Part shown: positions 1 through 12,371 of the stretch, one piece after another | Numbering within the stretch: the stretch's first letter is position 1 | How the letters are laid out: each line of letters starts with the position of its first letter | Assembly (NCBI GenBank): GCA_004352715.1 | Contig: SCFE01000003.1 | Coordinates: forward strand, 529,793-593,792 | Direction of reading: 5' to 3' | Source of the DNA: Hofstenia miamia | Lineage: Eukaryota; Xenacoelomorpha; Acoela | DNA length: 64,000 nt | Translations under genes and position numbers: made by a program | The notes under the pieces: model-generated | The model's input: only the letters and a program-made list of their open reading frames with translations | What the model was told of the DNA's origin: nothing | Database searches by the model: none

Positions 1-1094
1 TCTTTCAAATTTGCAATATATGAAAACACATTTAAATTCTTTACTTTGTGGCCGAAAAATATTAAATGTTTTTTGACAAAATATTATTGCAATACAATAT
101 ACACCCCTGCATCTGCATGCAAGCTAAGAAAAGACTTTACACATAACAATTTTTTAGATGAAAATGAAATAAATTTTGAATTTTTTCACTCATATATCTT
201 GTTATTGAAGGCAAATTTAAGCCAAGAGTTTATATAAATGCAACATTAAATATGAACGCATTCTAAATCACAACATGATATTACATATTACAAAACAGCG
301 TTATTTACACAATAATGCGGAGTTTTCGATATAGAATTCTTCATTAGCCAATAATTTTTAGCAAAGGGCCCATCGCTAAAGGCCCCACGATAAGCTATTA
401 TTTTCACGGAGAATGATTACATCACGCGTCGCCTTAGTACGAAGAAATCCTTAACAAAATTCATATTATTAATGGGCCCAGCAACGACTGGTCCCTGCTC
501 TTTGTTGTGATTGGCTATTTAATCGAATGCGTCGAAAATCTAATTAGCTTTTATTACATCAAGCTCCGTATTTTATTGATAGATATTGAGTTTGAGATGT
601 TCGTAGCAGTTTTTAAATTATGTGCAACTATATAGTAAACGTAATATTTAAGCTCAATTCATGTATTTAAAGTTTTAGATATATTTTATAAGAATGTCTA
701 GTGGGGCCGGGCCCCATGGGCGCCTCATTTGTTATTGTTTCAACAGTATTTATTCAGCATCAGAAGCATTACTGGAAATGGCAAATGAATTTTCTGTTTT
801 GAGAGGCTTAACAAACAAAATTTTTTCATTAAACTCAGTTACTACAGCTACTAAAGGTGATCTTTGTGTGATACATGCGAGTTTATGGCAGCTAAATACT
901 CGTTCACCGGACAAATTATATATATATATATATAGCAATGAATTTCTTCTTAAATGCGCTTAAAATATCAAAATAGCAAAATGTATGTAAAGTTAACCAA
1001 AAATAAGTACTAACACTTTACTCGCGACTCAGTACTAGCGCTTTTTGGAAATATATTATTATACTGCAAAACATTTCAAGACTGATTTTTTTAG
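1..1094. other. Intron sequence upstream of exon 1
   Basis: This is AT-rich sequence with no coding exon that I can support. GC-rich islets stand out: GGGCCC-containing strings near 367-385 and 475-482, and a GGGGCCGGGCCCC block near 702-716. They may be remains of a transposon end or a regulatory patch. A short TA run lies near 918-935. Confidence 0.4.
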
Positions 1095-1349
1095 CACCAG
1101 AACCGCCATATATTACATTAACTGGTCACGCTGATACCATACTAGAATTTATGATGGATGGCGCCGGTGAAGGATCATATTTGGCTTGCATTAACATCAA
1201 AGGTGCACCCGATTGTGTTCCAACGAGGACTGTCGATGGAAGCATTGTTACATTCAATAATCTCAATGGAAGTATATATTACACGGTTGTTGCAGTTATT
1301 TTAAGTAATTCTTGGCGAAGCCTTACAGCAAGCATCACTACATACACAT
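1095..1349 (+). CDS. Exon 1: FN3-like module 1 (C-x8-C)
   Basis: The acceptor is TTTTTTAG at 1091-1094 and the donor is GTATTT at 1350. The exon is 255 nt and phase 1-1. It encodes a module opening A-P-E-P-P and closing T-Y-T. The cysteine pair CINIKGAPDC is the C-x8-C signature shared by later modules. The last exon base is T, where most sister exons have G, so this is a weaker donor. Being phase 1 on its left side, it must be internal, and the gene starts upstream of the window. Confidence 0.8.
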
Positions 1350-1777
1350 GTATTTATCTCTTTTAGTTGCTTTTTATATTTTATATTTTATTAAGTTGTA
1401 TCAATATTGTTCTTAATTATTCTGTCTAAGAAATTTATACATAGACGACTTTCCTCATGCGATATAAATTGAATAGGATTCTGGCGAAAACATAGTACAC
1501 ATGTATGTATGTAAGTATGTATATATATATATATATATCTAAAAATGTTGTTCATCTCAAATTTTCAATTAGGTGCACATGCTTAGTAATTCAACATGTT
1601 CACATATACATGTAGATCTTTATTATTTTTATTGCTGTGATTGGCCCATATTTCATCATTTGAAGTTGTATGATAAAATTAAATTTGAATTAAATTTTTA
1701 TATTATATACATACTTTTGAAAATTTGTTGCAAATGCTAAATCTAACAATAATAATATAATACAAGATAACTGTTTG

Positions 1778-2298
1778 TACACCATGCAGGGTAAACACAA
1801 AAGAGTGCCCCAACTTTAAAAAAACATTGTGACAAGACTAAGAACTCAAATCTCGAATTACACCATCCATCTCAGCAGTGACATCGAAAGGTTAGCAAAG
1901 TCTCTGAGCTGAGTTTGACTATCGAATGGAAGTCGTTTGTTCTGCTCAAGGCTGCCATAGTAAGGACTTATGATGTTTTTATATCAATACAAATGGTATC
2001 ATAAATTTGGTTTTTACCTAATCAATTACATATACTGTATAGAAATATGCAGCAGGCTTACACGTAGAAAGCTATAACATATTTGTCGATAAAATGCATA
2101 ATAAGCATCATATATTTTTAATCAAAAATAACAAATCAAAATTTTGTAGAAAACTAAGGAAACTAAGTCATCACTTAGGTAGTAAAAATAAATTCAGAAC
2201 GTCGCCTTTCATATGAAACCTTAACGAACTTTGTATATTGCATAGTCTTGCCAAAATAAATTTTTGAGGTTTGGGCATTTTTTTCTGTTCAGCCTGTA
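1778..2298. mobile_element. MITE-like element with imperfect TIRs
   Basis: The left end reads GTACACCATGCAGGGTAAAC... and the reverse complement of the right end reads GTACAGGCTGAACAGAAAAA.... Both continue into a related TGCCC(C/A)AAC motif. TA dinucleotides sit at both edges. Length (about 520 bp), TIRs and no coding capacity fit a non-autonomous Tc1/mariner-type element. The TIR match is imperfect, so this is an old copy. Confidence 0.5.
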
Positions 2299-5000
2299 CA
2301 TTCACAACAGTTTTCCATTGGGTGTAATATATCACTCCATCATGTAATAATATTATCTGGAGAGCATTTTAACATCTTTCTCATAAAATAAATGTAGCAT
2401 CTGACTTGTAGTGATAACGCCAGTTTTATTTCACAAATAAAAAACTGTTCTGCAATATTGTTCAGAAGTTTTAAAGGAGTAAGAACAACATTATACATTG
2501 ATATTTGTATACTGAAATGATCAGAATTATCAGGAGCGGGAGACTCCATTTCGTATTAATAATTAAAAGTCTCCTTTGAAGTATTGATAATTGAGATTCT
2601 CAGGTCCTGTTCCCATGAGAGTTTAGTCAACCCACTTTAAATTGAAAAAGCTTGCATTAATTAATTTTTGGAAAACTTTGAGTTGCAGCAATTCTAATGG
2701 GAAAATGTCCGACCCCCCCTCACTAACCTCTACAATTAACCTACTATAATTGAAATAGTATGCTAAAATAGTATGCTTATTTAATATAAGGAATTGCTGT
2801 GACAATAACACTGTCATTAACATCTACACAGAAAGCATATAAAATTTGAACATAAAAACAACTTAAAAACCATCAACAAGTTTTTGAAGACAAAAACAGT
2901 AAACTTAATATACAAGTATCATTTATTTGTATACAAGACAAAGAAGAAATTTTAAGAGACAATGCATTTGATCTTGGAGAACTTCTTCATAATTCATCAA
3001 TCCACTCTTGAATAGTTGGCTTTCACACCTAAATACAATATTACAAATCTAATATTTATAAACATTTAACTAATTGCAAAAAATGCAGGAAAAATAAATA
3101 TTAATCAATTTAAAATATAATTAATGAAAATGTTCAATGCAGAAAACACAATTAAATACTTATTGCCTATGATAATTCAAAACCACCTTGGCTTAGAAAA
3201 GAAAGAATTAGACACCTCACATGAACACCAAAGAATATGAGGTTGGTACATGGCCTGAAATGTATTGATGAATATTCCCAATAACTGCAGATATTGCATA
3301 AGCAATGCCACAACTACAGCAACCAAAACCTACATAAATAACTATAAAAATCATGGCACCCATGAAAAAAACATGTTTCTCTTCACTTACCTCTCTAGCA
3401 GATGTCCTGCGTACACACATGGCTGACTCTTCATTTATGTAGAAACACCTGATACTGAATGTCACTCCCTACTCTACAAATCATTGACATGAAATAAATA
3501 GATCACAAGCAATTCAGTGTCCACGTCTGTTTCAGTACTGGACAAATTAACTACAAATTGAATAGAACTTGAAAAGAAAATGCATGTAGCTACATCCAAT
3601 GTTTTCCACATGCTGCATTCTATCACTTTTGTCCCATTTATTATGCCTTATAGCAAGGACAAAACAAAGCTTTTGCACACATTGACATATGAAATACCAA
3701 GTTGCAAATTACATCACAACAACCTAAGTTCAATCACCAAGCTTAAGCAAACTAAGTACTTCAAGGAAGCTGTCAAAACGCTCATTGGAAAAATAGAGGA
3801 AGATCACTTACAAGTCAATAGTAAACCTTTATGAAAATTACCTAAAAAATCACAAACCAATTTTCAAGCACATTGAGGATTTCAAACTTAATGAATGAAA
3901 AAAGAGATACAAATCCTAATGCAATTCCCCCTTTACTTTGCAAAAAACACTTCAAGTTCTTAATGTCTCCAAATGCTTAGAAATAATTGCTGTGATTCAC
4001 TCTTTTTCAGTGTTCTAGACCTCATAAATATCTCTCACCAATATATTCAGATTCTTTTTTCCTGATGCAAAGCCTCAATGAGGCCAAAGCACATACATCA
4101 GCTATAGTTCTGCAAAAATGACTTTGATAGTAATCCTCAAGAGTCAAAATTTTTCAAAAGTATATGAAGCTTCCTAAATTGCTACATGCTCTACGATACA
4201 TCAAATAAAACAGAAAAAGGTTGGCACTGAACTTGAACATTTGCATCACTTACACATTAAGAAAACCTCACCAACCTCTTGGAAAAACGAGCAAATAGTG
4301 GAATATTTTTTTTAAATATGGAAAAATGATTTGTCTTTTTAAAAGGACTACAACTGTTTAAGGTTAAGTATGTATCTATGCTAGCAAAAGCAAAGTTCAA
4401 GGCATAACATTTGAGCAAGGAAAAATTTTGTTTTTGTGTTGTTTATTTTTACCTTTGTAATTGTTGAATTAGCTTAGTGACTAAATACAAGCATTTATTT
4501 TGAACATGACTATTTCTAAAATATGGCGATTTTTAAATTGAATCATTTTCTGAATGAAATTATTTTTGGCCTAATTTTTTGTTGATTCACATTGTGGATT
4601 TTCAGGCTATAGATGGAATTTAAATTTTATAGTTTGTCAATCAATAATTTATAGATGAGATAATATGGGAGATTCCTTATTCAGTTAAATATTTTCAATT
4701 AAATAACAGGTAATTTATCTGAATAGTGACACAAATTTCACACAACACATATATACAAATAAAAAAAACATCTCCCAGGCTATGGATAAGTTTACTACAG
4801 TATAACTATATTAACAAGTTATAGTATAGTCATTGCTATAAAATTTATATTCCAAAAATATTTTTGCTTAATGAAAATTTTTAAATACCTTTTAAAGGAT
4901 TTCAGTTTTTCAATATTTTCATTTTTAGGTAGCAAATTACAGGTTTGAATGGCAGCATTTATGAAGAATTTATTTAAATATTTTTTCTTATACTGAACTA

Positions 5001-6784
5001 CAATAAATACCCATGCTTAGGATGCAATTTTTTCTTAAGAAAATGCCCTAAAACCCAGGTGTGTCTTATACATGGATGCTTTTTTATAAAAATTATGTAC
5101 TTTTTAACATAATGTAAAAAATTTATTATAAAAATGTCACTGTCACAATATTTATTGAAATTTATACTAATTGCCACAGTCCTTATTCAACAAATCAGTC
5201 CATTTGTTGTGTTATATAATCATCATGATAGTCAAACTCTTCCTCCCTTTCATCATCATTATTGTTGTCTGGGTTGTCAATCCCGAGAATATCACCTTCC
5301 ATGCCACTTAACATGTTGCTGATGGAACATTTCTTAAACCCTTTCACCACAGTTTTGATTGGTAGTTCTTTCCAGGAATCTACTATCTACTGACAGATCA
5401 TAGGCATATCAAATTTCCTCATGTTGCTGCCCTTAGTAAATGTATGCTCACCATTACTCATCCATTTAGCTCATCTCTGCTTTAATATTGCCTTGAATGG
5501 TTTTTTTCTGATGACATATATTGGTTGTAGAATACTAGTCATACTACCAGAGATGATGACAGGGACTGTATTGTGCCCCTTCAGCTTGTATTTAACATTG
5601 TTGGTTGCATGGCATCCAAAAGAGTCTAACACCAGCATCAATTGCTGTTTCTCCAAACCACTTTTGCATTTTTTCCACATTGTTTTCAGCCAGTTGTTCA
5701 TTAAATTACCTTTGAACCATCTTTGTTCTTGCATCCTGACTATCACTCCACTCAGGAATTTGTCATTAGGCATTGTTTTTTCTTGAAAATGACATAAGGT
5801 GGTAACTTCATGCCGTCAGCCATACATCCAAGCATTATAGTGAACCAGTTTTTTTCATTTCCAGTTGATCAAATTGTGACAGACCTTGCACCTTTAATAT
5901 TTACTGTGGTCTTGGATGACAGGTTGAAATTTAGCTGAGTCTGGTCAGCATTTCCAATTGGCACATGTTGTAGTTGTATTTCTGATGCATCTTGATGACA
6001 TAACTTTGAAATTTCGTTAATAACTCTTCATGTTCACTGGGTAGTCATTGACTGATCATGGTTCTTTGCCTTATTGATAGGTTATTTCTTCAAAGAATCT
6101 TCTACACCAGTTCATTGGGGCCTTGAAGTTTGCAATGTTTTGTTATTTCACCCATCTTAGACTCTGTAAACAAATGGTATTGATGCTGAATCCCAGGAAG
6201 TTTTGACGAGTATCTTAAATCCATTTAATGAAAACCTTTTGAGCCTCTATTCCCCTCTTCACATTTTGCATTTCTTTGATATTACTTTTGGCTTTTCTCC
6301 ATTTTCTGATTATGCATTCTGTTGGACCGAATTTCCATTCAGCTGCCTAGTTCCTGTGTTCTTTTATGTACTTAATCACTTCCATTTTAAGCTTTGAAGT
6401 ATAACTCTGTCATTTTCTCTTCATGATTTTGAAGGGTAATAATGAACTGCTATTTTTAAAACTACTGGTGATAGTTAAATGTATACTTAGACAATGTTTA
6501 CATGAAAGTGTAATATCAACCAATCATGGAATAGTATTTGGCTTGACAGACATCTGCTGACTGACAGATGAGCGAATCAGCAATCAGCACATACATTGAT
6601 TTTAACAGTTTTATTGAGTACAACTTGATTCACTAAGGCCCCTGTTTATATAAAAATTAATGGGAGTTTAGCACTAAAATTAAGATGCGTCTTATACATA
6701 GATACACAGCCTTTACATCGTTTTTTGGGTCAAATATCCACTGCATCTTATACATGGTATCGTCTTATACATAGATATTTACGG
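5001..6784 (-). mobile_element. pogo/Tigger-type DNA transposon relic
   Basis: The imperfect inverted ends are CAATAAATACCCATGCTTAG on the left and, reverse-complemented from the right, CCGTAAATATCTATGTATAA. TA dinucleotides at 4999-5000 and 6785-6786 fit the TA target duplication of the superfamily. A broken transposase lies inside on the minus strand. Confidence 0.7.
5180..6405 (-). pseudogene. pogo/Tigger transposase, broken
   Basis: Minus-strand translation gives, in order across several frames, a CENP-B/psq-like helix-turn-helix stretch (EWKFGPTECIIRKWRKAK), a DDE-core segment with LVLDSFGCHAT, a conserved LQPIYVIRKKPFK motif, and a C-terminal KGFKKCSISNMLSG segment typical of Tigger proteins. 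Stops and frameshifts break it into pieces; the longest open piece is 5471-5773. The LQPI motif normally carries a catalytic Asp right after the Ile, and here it is Tyr. The element is therefore dead. Confidence 0.75.
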
Positions 6785-7513
6785 TAATAAGAAGTTTTGA
6801 TTTTAAACACTGCCTATGAGTAAATTTTGGCATTTTAATAGTATTATAAGGTGGTACGTTTTTATTCTAGCTTGAGGAATGTAAGCAGGATATTCAATAT
6901 GATGAGTTGTCTTAGAAACAGAATAGAACAAAGCAAAATGCAATACTTAATTTTCGATTAGTTTTACCTAACTACTAGTTTCATATTTCTTATACCTATA
7001 GCTAATTATTATATTAATGTGGTTGTTGAACTTTAACTTTGAATCAATAGTTACTAATAGATACTTGAAAGCAGAGATGAAAATGGGCTGAGTAATCTGA
7101 AAAAATTTTAAAACCCAGCCCAACCATCGTATCTATTTCAATTTTTCAGCCCATTTTGATCTCATATTTAAAAAAATGAAATGTAGACCATATTTACGAA
7201 AATGAATGGATACAATTCTACCAGTAAAAAAGCAGGTTGTGGTTATTTCAATCAAAACAAGTATTCCTGGTTCACTTCTCTATTATACCTTGATGTTATA
7301 CAGAACTAGAAAAGAAAAATTGTTTTAACTTAAAACATGCAGGCATTAACTTAGTGGGCCTCCAAGTAATTTGATATTACCACAACTTTTTGTACATGTA
7401 TATGATATCTATTACTTTGCTAGAAGCTTTTAGATTTTTCGAACAAGTTTGAAACTCTTGTCTTTTAAAAGGTTGACAATTTCTTTTAGTGGAACACTCT
7501 ATGTAATATCTTG

Positions 7514-7516
<3 letters not shown>

Positions 7517-7552
<36 letters not shown>
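7517..7552. repeat. (AT)n microsatellite
   Basis: Uninterrupted AT dinucleotide run of about 36 nt in intron 1. Confidence 0.95.
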
Positions 7553-7555
<3 letters not shown>

Positions 7556-9129
7556 CACATTGACTTCTAAATGTAAGGACTTAATGTGGAAAGTGCTTAA
7601 GAAAAGACACTAGAATTTTGTATAATTAATAATTTTATTTAACATTTTAAAGCGTATAGGTTGATCTAAACCTGTATTTATGTATTGCTCTAATTTCAAT
7701 TTCACCTATGCTATTCATAACATAAATGATAAAATATTGTATTCAGCACTTCTCTGATAACTTAAGCTTTCTATGCGAATTAAATACGTATCAAATAATC
7801 AACATTCCCGAAGAAAACACTAGGTCCAATGAATACTAGGAGGCAAAGAAACATTAGTATTCAGAGAAAATAATCTTTTTAGCTTGACTAGAATTCTTCT
7901 TAAACTAGTGCAAGGCACTGCTAAAGAGCTCTCACTGTAATCCTGAAGAATTCCTTTCAATTATGACTACTAAAACCCACCAATTAGTAATTTTCTTTCT
8001 CAAAATACGTTGACACTTTTGTCCCTGCTTTAAGGAAGAGTTCAGTTGCAGCAATAAGATCATGTTCACATTATAGATGAGTCACTCCACTACAATTGAA
8101 AACTAGGCAATAATTGAATAGGGGCAACTTGGATGACTCAACCGTGAAGAAAACTACACCTAAGCTTCACAGCACACTGTTTGGCAGGCTCCGGCATTTT
8201 TTAGCCGAAAGTCATTGTTTTTTTGAGTAATGAATTGAGTCAACTATTTGCTAAAAATTAAGTGAAAAAAATTTGTGAAAATGTTATTCAATTGTAATAC
8301 ATCTAACACCAATTGTAGTGATATTACGCAATGTATTCCAAATACAAACGTATTGCACTTACAATGTTCAACACTATAAATTTCTTTTGAGGAGACAATT
8401 ATCAACTCAACATCGAAAAAAATTTCTAAACCTCTATGTTTACCAAGAGTGTAATATTGCAAAATTTTCAACAAATTCTTATATTTAGACAAACATTTTC
8501 TTACAAATATCGTTTTATTAAATCTGAAATTGAGTTACTATTTGAAATCGAGTTATTGATTGAAAATTGAATATCGAGAAATTCCGGGCTTTACAGCTTG
8601 GCTTAGTACAATAGTATGTTTGAACTTATTAAATTAGTGTAGGCGACTGTTATCAATTTATAGGAAAGAAACGTGGACAGAACAAAAATATGTTAATCGA
8701 TTTTTTTAGAATTTAAAGAAAATTTAATGAATTTATAATATTTTGCTATGATAAAGTCACATATTGTGAGGGAATTTCCTCTCAAAGTTGATGCAGACAT
8801 TATATGAGATAAATAACTTATTTCTGTGTAAACACATGAATTAACGAAACTTGTCTAAGAATGGAGTGGGAATGGGAAAAAATGTCCTGGGAAGGAATAA
8901 TTGGCTAAAGACATTATCATCATTACTAAATCATCTTTGCACTTAATATTTCAAAATTATGGTTTTTATGTAAACTACATTACTGTTGCTGACGTATCCC
9001 AAAGTACAAGACTAAGACATTCTCAGAACTTCTCAGAACAGTCTTATTGAAAACTCCACCAAAGACAAATTAAAATGTCTTAATAACTGTACCAGTTTAT
9101 ACACAGCAATTGCACGTTGTTTACAGCAT

Positions 9130-9480
9130 GACAACAAAGTTCAATACATGCTCTATAAAAAGTGAAACACCTTGATTTAAATGAGAAGGATTAGCCAACA
9201 TTAATAAATCATAGATGGTTTTACAGATTGATATGTATTAGTATAAAAATTGTCTGAAATAGAGACAAACAATCTTTAATAGAATTTCAGTGTTAGGAAT
9301 AAATTATAAAAAAATGCGAATAAGTTTTGTAACAAATCCATAATATATGTAATTTTTGAAATATGCAAAAAGCCTCTTAATAAGGAATTGATCACAGATT
9401 ACTTTGTAGATGATAGCAAAATATCAAAGTTTAACATTTGATTTTTTCACTAATGAATTACCTTAGTGACTTTCATAGGG
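9130..9480. repeat. Dispersed repeat, copy 1
   Basis: This segment aligns by eye with 52190-52525. Shared blocks include AAGTGAAACA, TAAATCAT-(A/T)-AGATGGTTTTA and TTAGTATTT-like strings, plus many same-order matches across about 340 nt. The family is not recognised. No coding potential is evident. Confidence 0.5.
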
Positions 9481-10132
9481 AAGAAATTGAAGATAAATAA
9501 TATTTTTTTGATTATAATGGGAAGGTGAGTTGGTCCCAAACATGATTTGACTGAATACCAAATTTTTATCTAAAGCTGAATGTAAATTTAAAAAAATCAG
9601 TACACATGTAGATTATGTTTAGCCAACTGCTAAAATATACTTCTAAAATTTATGAACTTTTTGAAATATTGACAAAGGTATGCACTAAAAATATATTCAC
9701 AATATTGGGCGCTTTTCTTTCCTCTAATGATGAATTGCATGAAAATATAAATTTATGGTGTTAAGCATATTTAGTATTGTGTAATAGTTTTAATATGTTA
9801 TTTTTGCTGTAGGTGAGACAAATGTCTAACTAAATATAGGCAAATATTCAGCAAACAAAATATTTGGTAGACATGATCTACCTATAGTGAAAAATTACCC
9901 CAGTTTGTCTTGATTCACTTAACTCAAAACCCCTAAATTATTTTAAATTAGCTGCTTAGTTAAATGCTGGATTGCAACAAAGTAATCCAAATTCATAATG
10001 AAGTCTTTCAATATCTATAACCTGGGAATTGGCTTAAATTAAATTGTATTCAAAAAATTTTGACCTATTTATGTCGTATTTTGATGAATAATGGAAATTC
10101 ATCTTATCTGTTGTTTATTACATTATATTTAG

Positions 10133-10396
10133 GTCCTCTTCCACCAACCATTGTGGGATACAGCCATTCAACCACAGGATTTGACATAGATATAATCCCA
10201 AATTCAAGAACTACATATTTTAAATACTGTTCAAATGAAAAAGGACGATCGCCATGTATTCCTTTCACTGAAGTGGATGCAGATAATACTAGAGTGAGTT
10301 TTCGGTCTATGGATGCAAGTACAGTTTATGTTGTAAGGGTGATAGCAGTTTACATAGAGAATTGGAGCACAGTTGCTGAAAGTTCTATTAGCACAG
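10133..10396 (+). CDS. Exon 2: FN3-like module 2 (C-x8-C)
   Basis: The acceptor is ATTTAG and the donor is ACAG|GTATTG. The exon is 264 nt and phase 1-1. It encodes G-P-L-P-P at the start, the pair CSNEKGRSPC, a V-Y-V-V-R-V-I-A-V strand typical of the FN3 F strand, and ends S-T-G. It is the longest of the Cys-bearing modules. Large introns flank it on both sides (8.8 and 15 kb). Confidence 0.85.
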
Positions 10397-10817
10397 GTAT
10401 TGTAGCCAATTTAATATAAAATATTCAAAGAAATGCACAGGCCGTTCAAAAATCATGGTTTTGTAAAATTACAAAGAAATTTAGTTAACAGAACATTACA
10501 AATGAGGCTGGAAATATCTGAACTCAAATTCTAAACTGTGTTCAAGCGTTTTTATATATTCAAATAATTTGTTCAATGTTAGTTGTTATTGATTTTGAAG
10601 CATTATAGTGGTGTGAGAAAACCTCTTTTCAGAGGCTATGTCCATTTGTCCTAGAGAGTACCTCCTCAAGGTGGTTCCTGGACATTAAAAACCCATTTTC
10701 AATAGGTGCATCATTATACAGAATACTGCACCTACATCAGACACTAAAATCAGGGTAATAGAGGGTGCCACCAGGTGTAATTTGTACATATTTGGGCAGT
10801 AATGGTTGTGAATCATG

Positions 10818-10883
10818 CCTGTTTAGTTTTGGGTAGACAAATGGCGACACCCTGTTTAGTTTTGGGTAGACAAATGGCGACAC
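10818..10883. repeat. Tandem duplication, 2 x 33 bp
   Basis: The 33-nt unit beginning CCTGTTTAGTTTTGGGTAGA occurs twice back to back (10818-10850 and 10851-10883) with no visible mismatch, so the duplication is recent. Confidence 0.9.
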
Positions 10884-11309
10884 AGTGGTAACACTGTTAG
10901 CAAGACTACTACTGGTGCAAGTAATTAGGTGCATCTCATGGGGCAGTTATACACGGATAACTCTTTGTCTATGGCCTATGAGAGAGGCCTAGGCAAGCAT
11001 TTGTTGTGCCTTCCAGTGAGGCAGGTTTGCTGTTTCACAGATAATTATGATCCAAAATGCCTTTTAACCAGTCACTACTTCACAAGATGTTTTGCATTCA
11101 GTGAACATGCCACACTCCAATATAATTGCCAGATCATTACAGAAGCCAGCATGCACTCTCAAAGTTACCACCATTAGTAGCCTTGGTTGGCCAAAGCAGG
11201 GGAGGCGCAACCCTCTCAACTAAAGTTTGGCTTTTGGATTCACTCTGCTGTGAGAATTTTCTCACAATCATGCTGGCCTTAGTTACACACTTCAGAGACA
11301 AGGTCTGAT

Positions 11310-11830
11310 CAGATCAGTCTGTTGACTGCTTGAGTAACCCCAACATCTTCAAAGAACCCATAAGAAAAAATCATCAGGGTTAAACAGGTGACTGAGCAGA
11401 TCACAGCCTGGCAGCTTGTGTAATCCTGCTGGAACCATGTTCTCAAAGTTCCTGTCTCAAAAGTTGAAAGGTCCGTGGTTGGATTATTTAGCTGTGATAT
11501 TATTCTAAATTGATGGCTTCATTGAAGAAAATTGGCCCAATGATGATACTTTTGTGAGAGATGGTCCACCAAACACTCACATTCTGATTTTGCAGAGGGT
11601 TTCCTTTAAATTTGCAGTATCTTGATAATTCACAAGCCCAAGAAATGAAATCAAATTGCATTGGTAAGAAATGTCAGGTCTATTACAGTAGTCTCACCAC
11701 TTTTGAAATAAACTTCTGAAATCATCTGCAGAAATTAACAGTTACTTTGGAATCTACTTCTCTCAAGTGATGGCTAACTGGTAACTATATATGGATGATA
11801 TGATAGCCTTTTTTATGTCATGCGAAAAAA
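11310..11830 (-). pseudogene. mariner-like transposase remnant
   Basis: Reverse-strand translation, allowing frame changes, gives FDFISWACELSRYCKF, then NPLQNQNVSVWWTISHK, then IIIGPIFFNEAINLE, then LRQELxEHGSSRITQAA. This order corresponds to the catalytic region of a mariner-related transposase (V-W-x-x-I, I-G-P-x-F-F, F-Q-Q-D-G-A positions). The Asp motif is degraded and stops are present. TIRs were not found. Confidence 0.6.
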
Positions 11831-12371
11831 ATTCTCCACTAAAAACAAACACTGTTCAACTGTCAACACCATTTTCTTTCATTCCAGATAAATGATTATT
11901 TTATACAAAATACTTAAGCACAATGTTTTAAGTGCACATTGACTGTTCAGACATTTTTTATTATTCGTTGATACCAGAGCTTAAAATTTTTTTATTTTTT
12001 TAGATTTTTGTAGCAAATATGAGAATATGCAAAGAAAAAATCCACCCTAACACTACGAGGAATATTCTGCAATTACCACAATTGCAATAAAAGGAGTAAA
12101 TATGTTGTGATTTTATTTCAAAAATAGAATTATATTATATAGTTACAGTGTGTAATTGGATACGTTTGTAGACACTCATTTAAATAGTAATAAATGAAAT
12201 TTAGGCATATGCAATAGTAATCTGTACATATGTATAGCATTAGGAACATCAATATTCACTGTCTTTTTTGTTTCAATTAAATTATAAAATGCTGAATATG
12301 GCCCTAATGTGATCTTGAATGCTTTAAATTTACATCCTAAACACTACTGTTAATTGGATTCTTAAAGTTAT

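Larger units (their letters stand above)
1350..10132. other. Intron 1 (8.8 kb)
   Basis: It contains a MITE-like element (1778-2298), a pogo/Tigger relic (5001-6784), an AT microsatellite (7517-7552) and one copy of a repeat also seen near 52.2 kb (9130-9480). Short open frames at 3217-3465 (minus) and 3580-3834 (plus) have no recognisable domain. I see nothing else supportable. Confidence 0.6.

Noticed and set aside
3217-3465. Small minus-strand membrane protein
   Set aside because: A hydrophobic stretch and Cys residues are present, but no splice support, homology or start context. Chance frame in AT-rich DNA.
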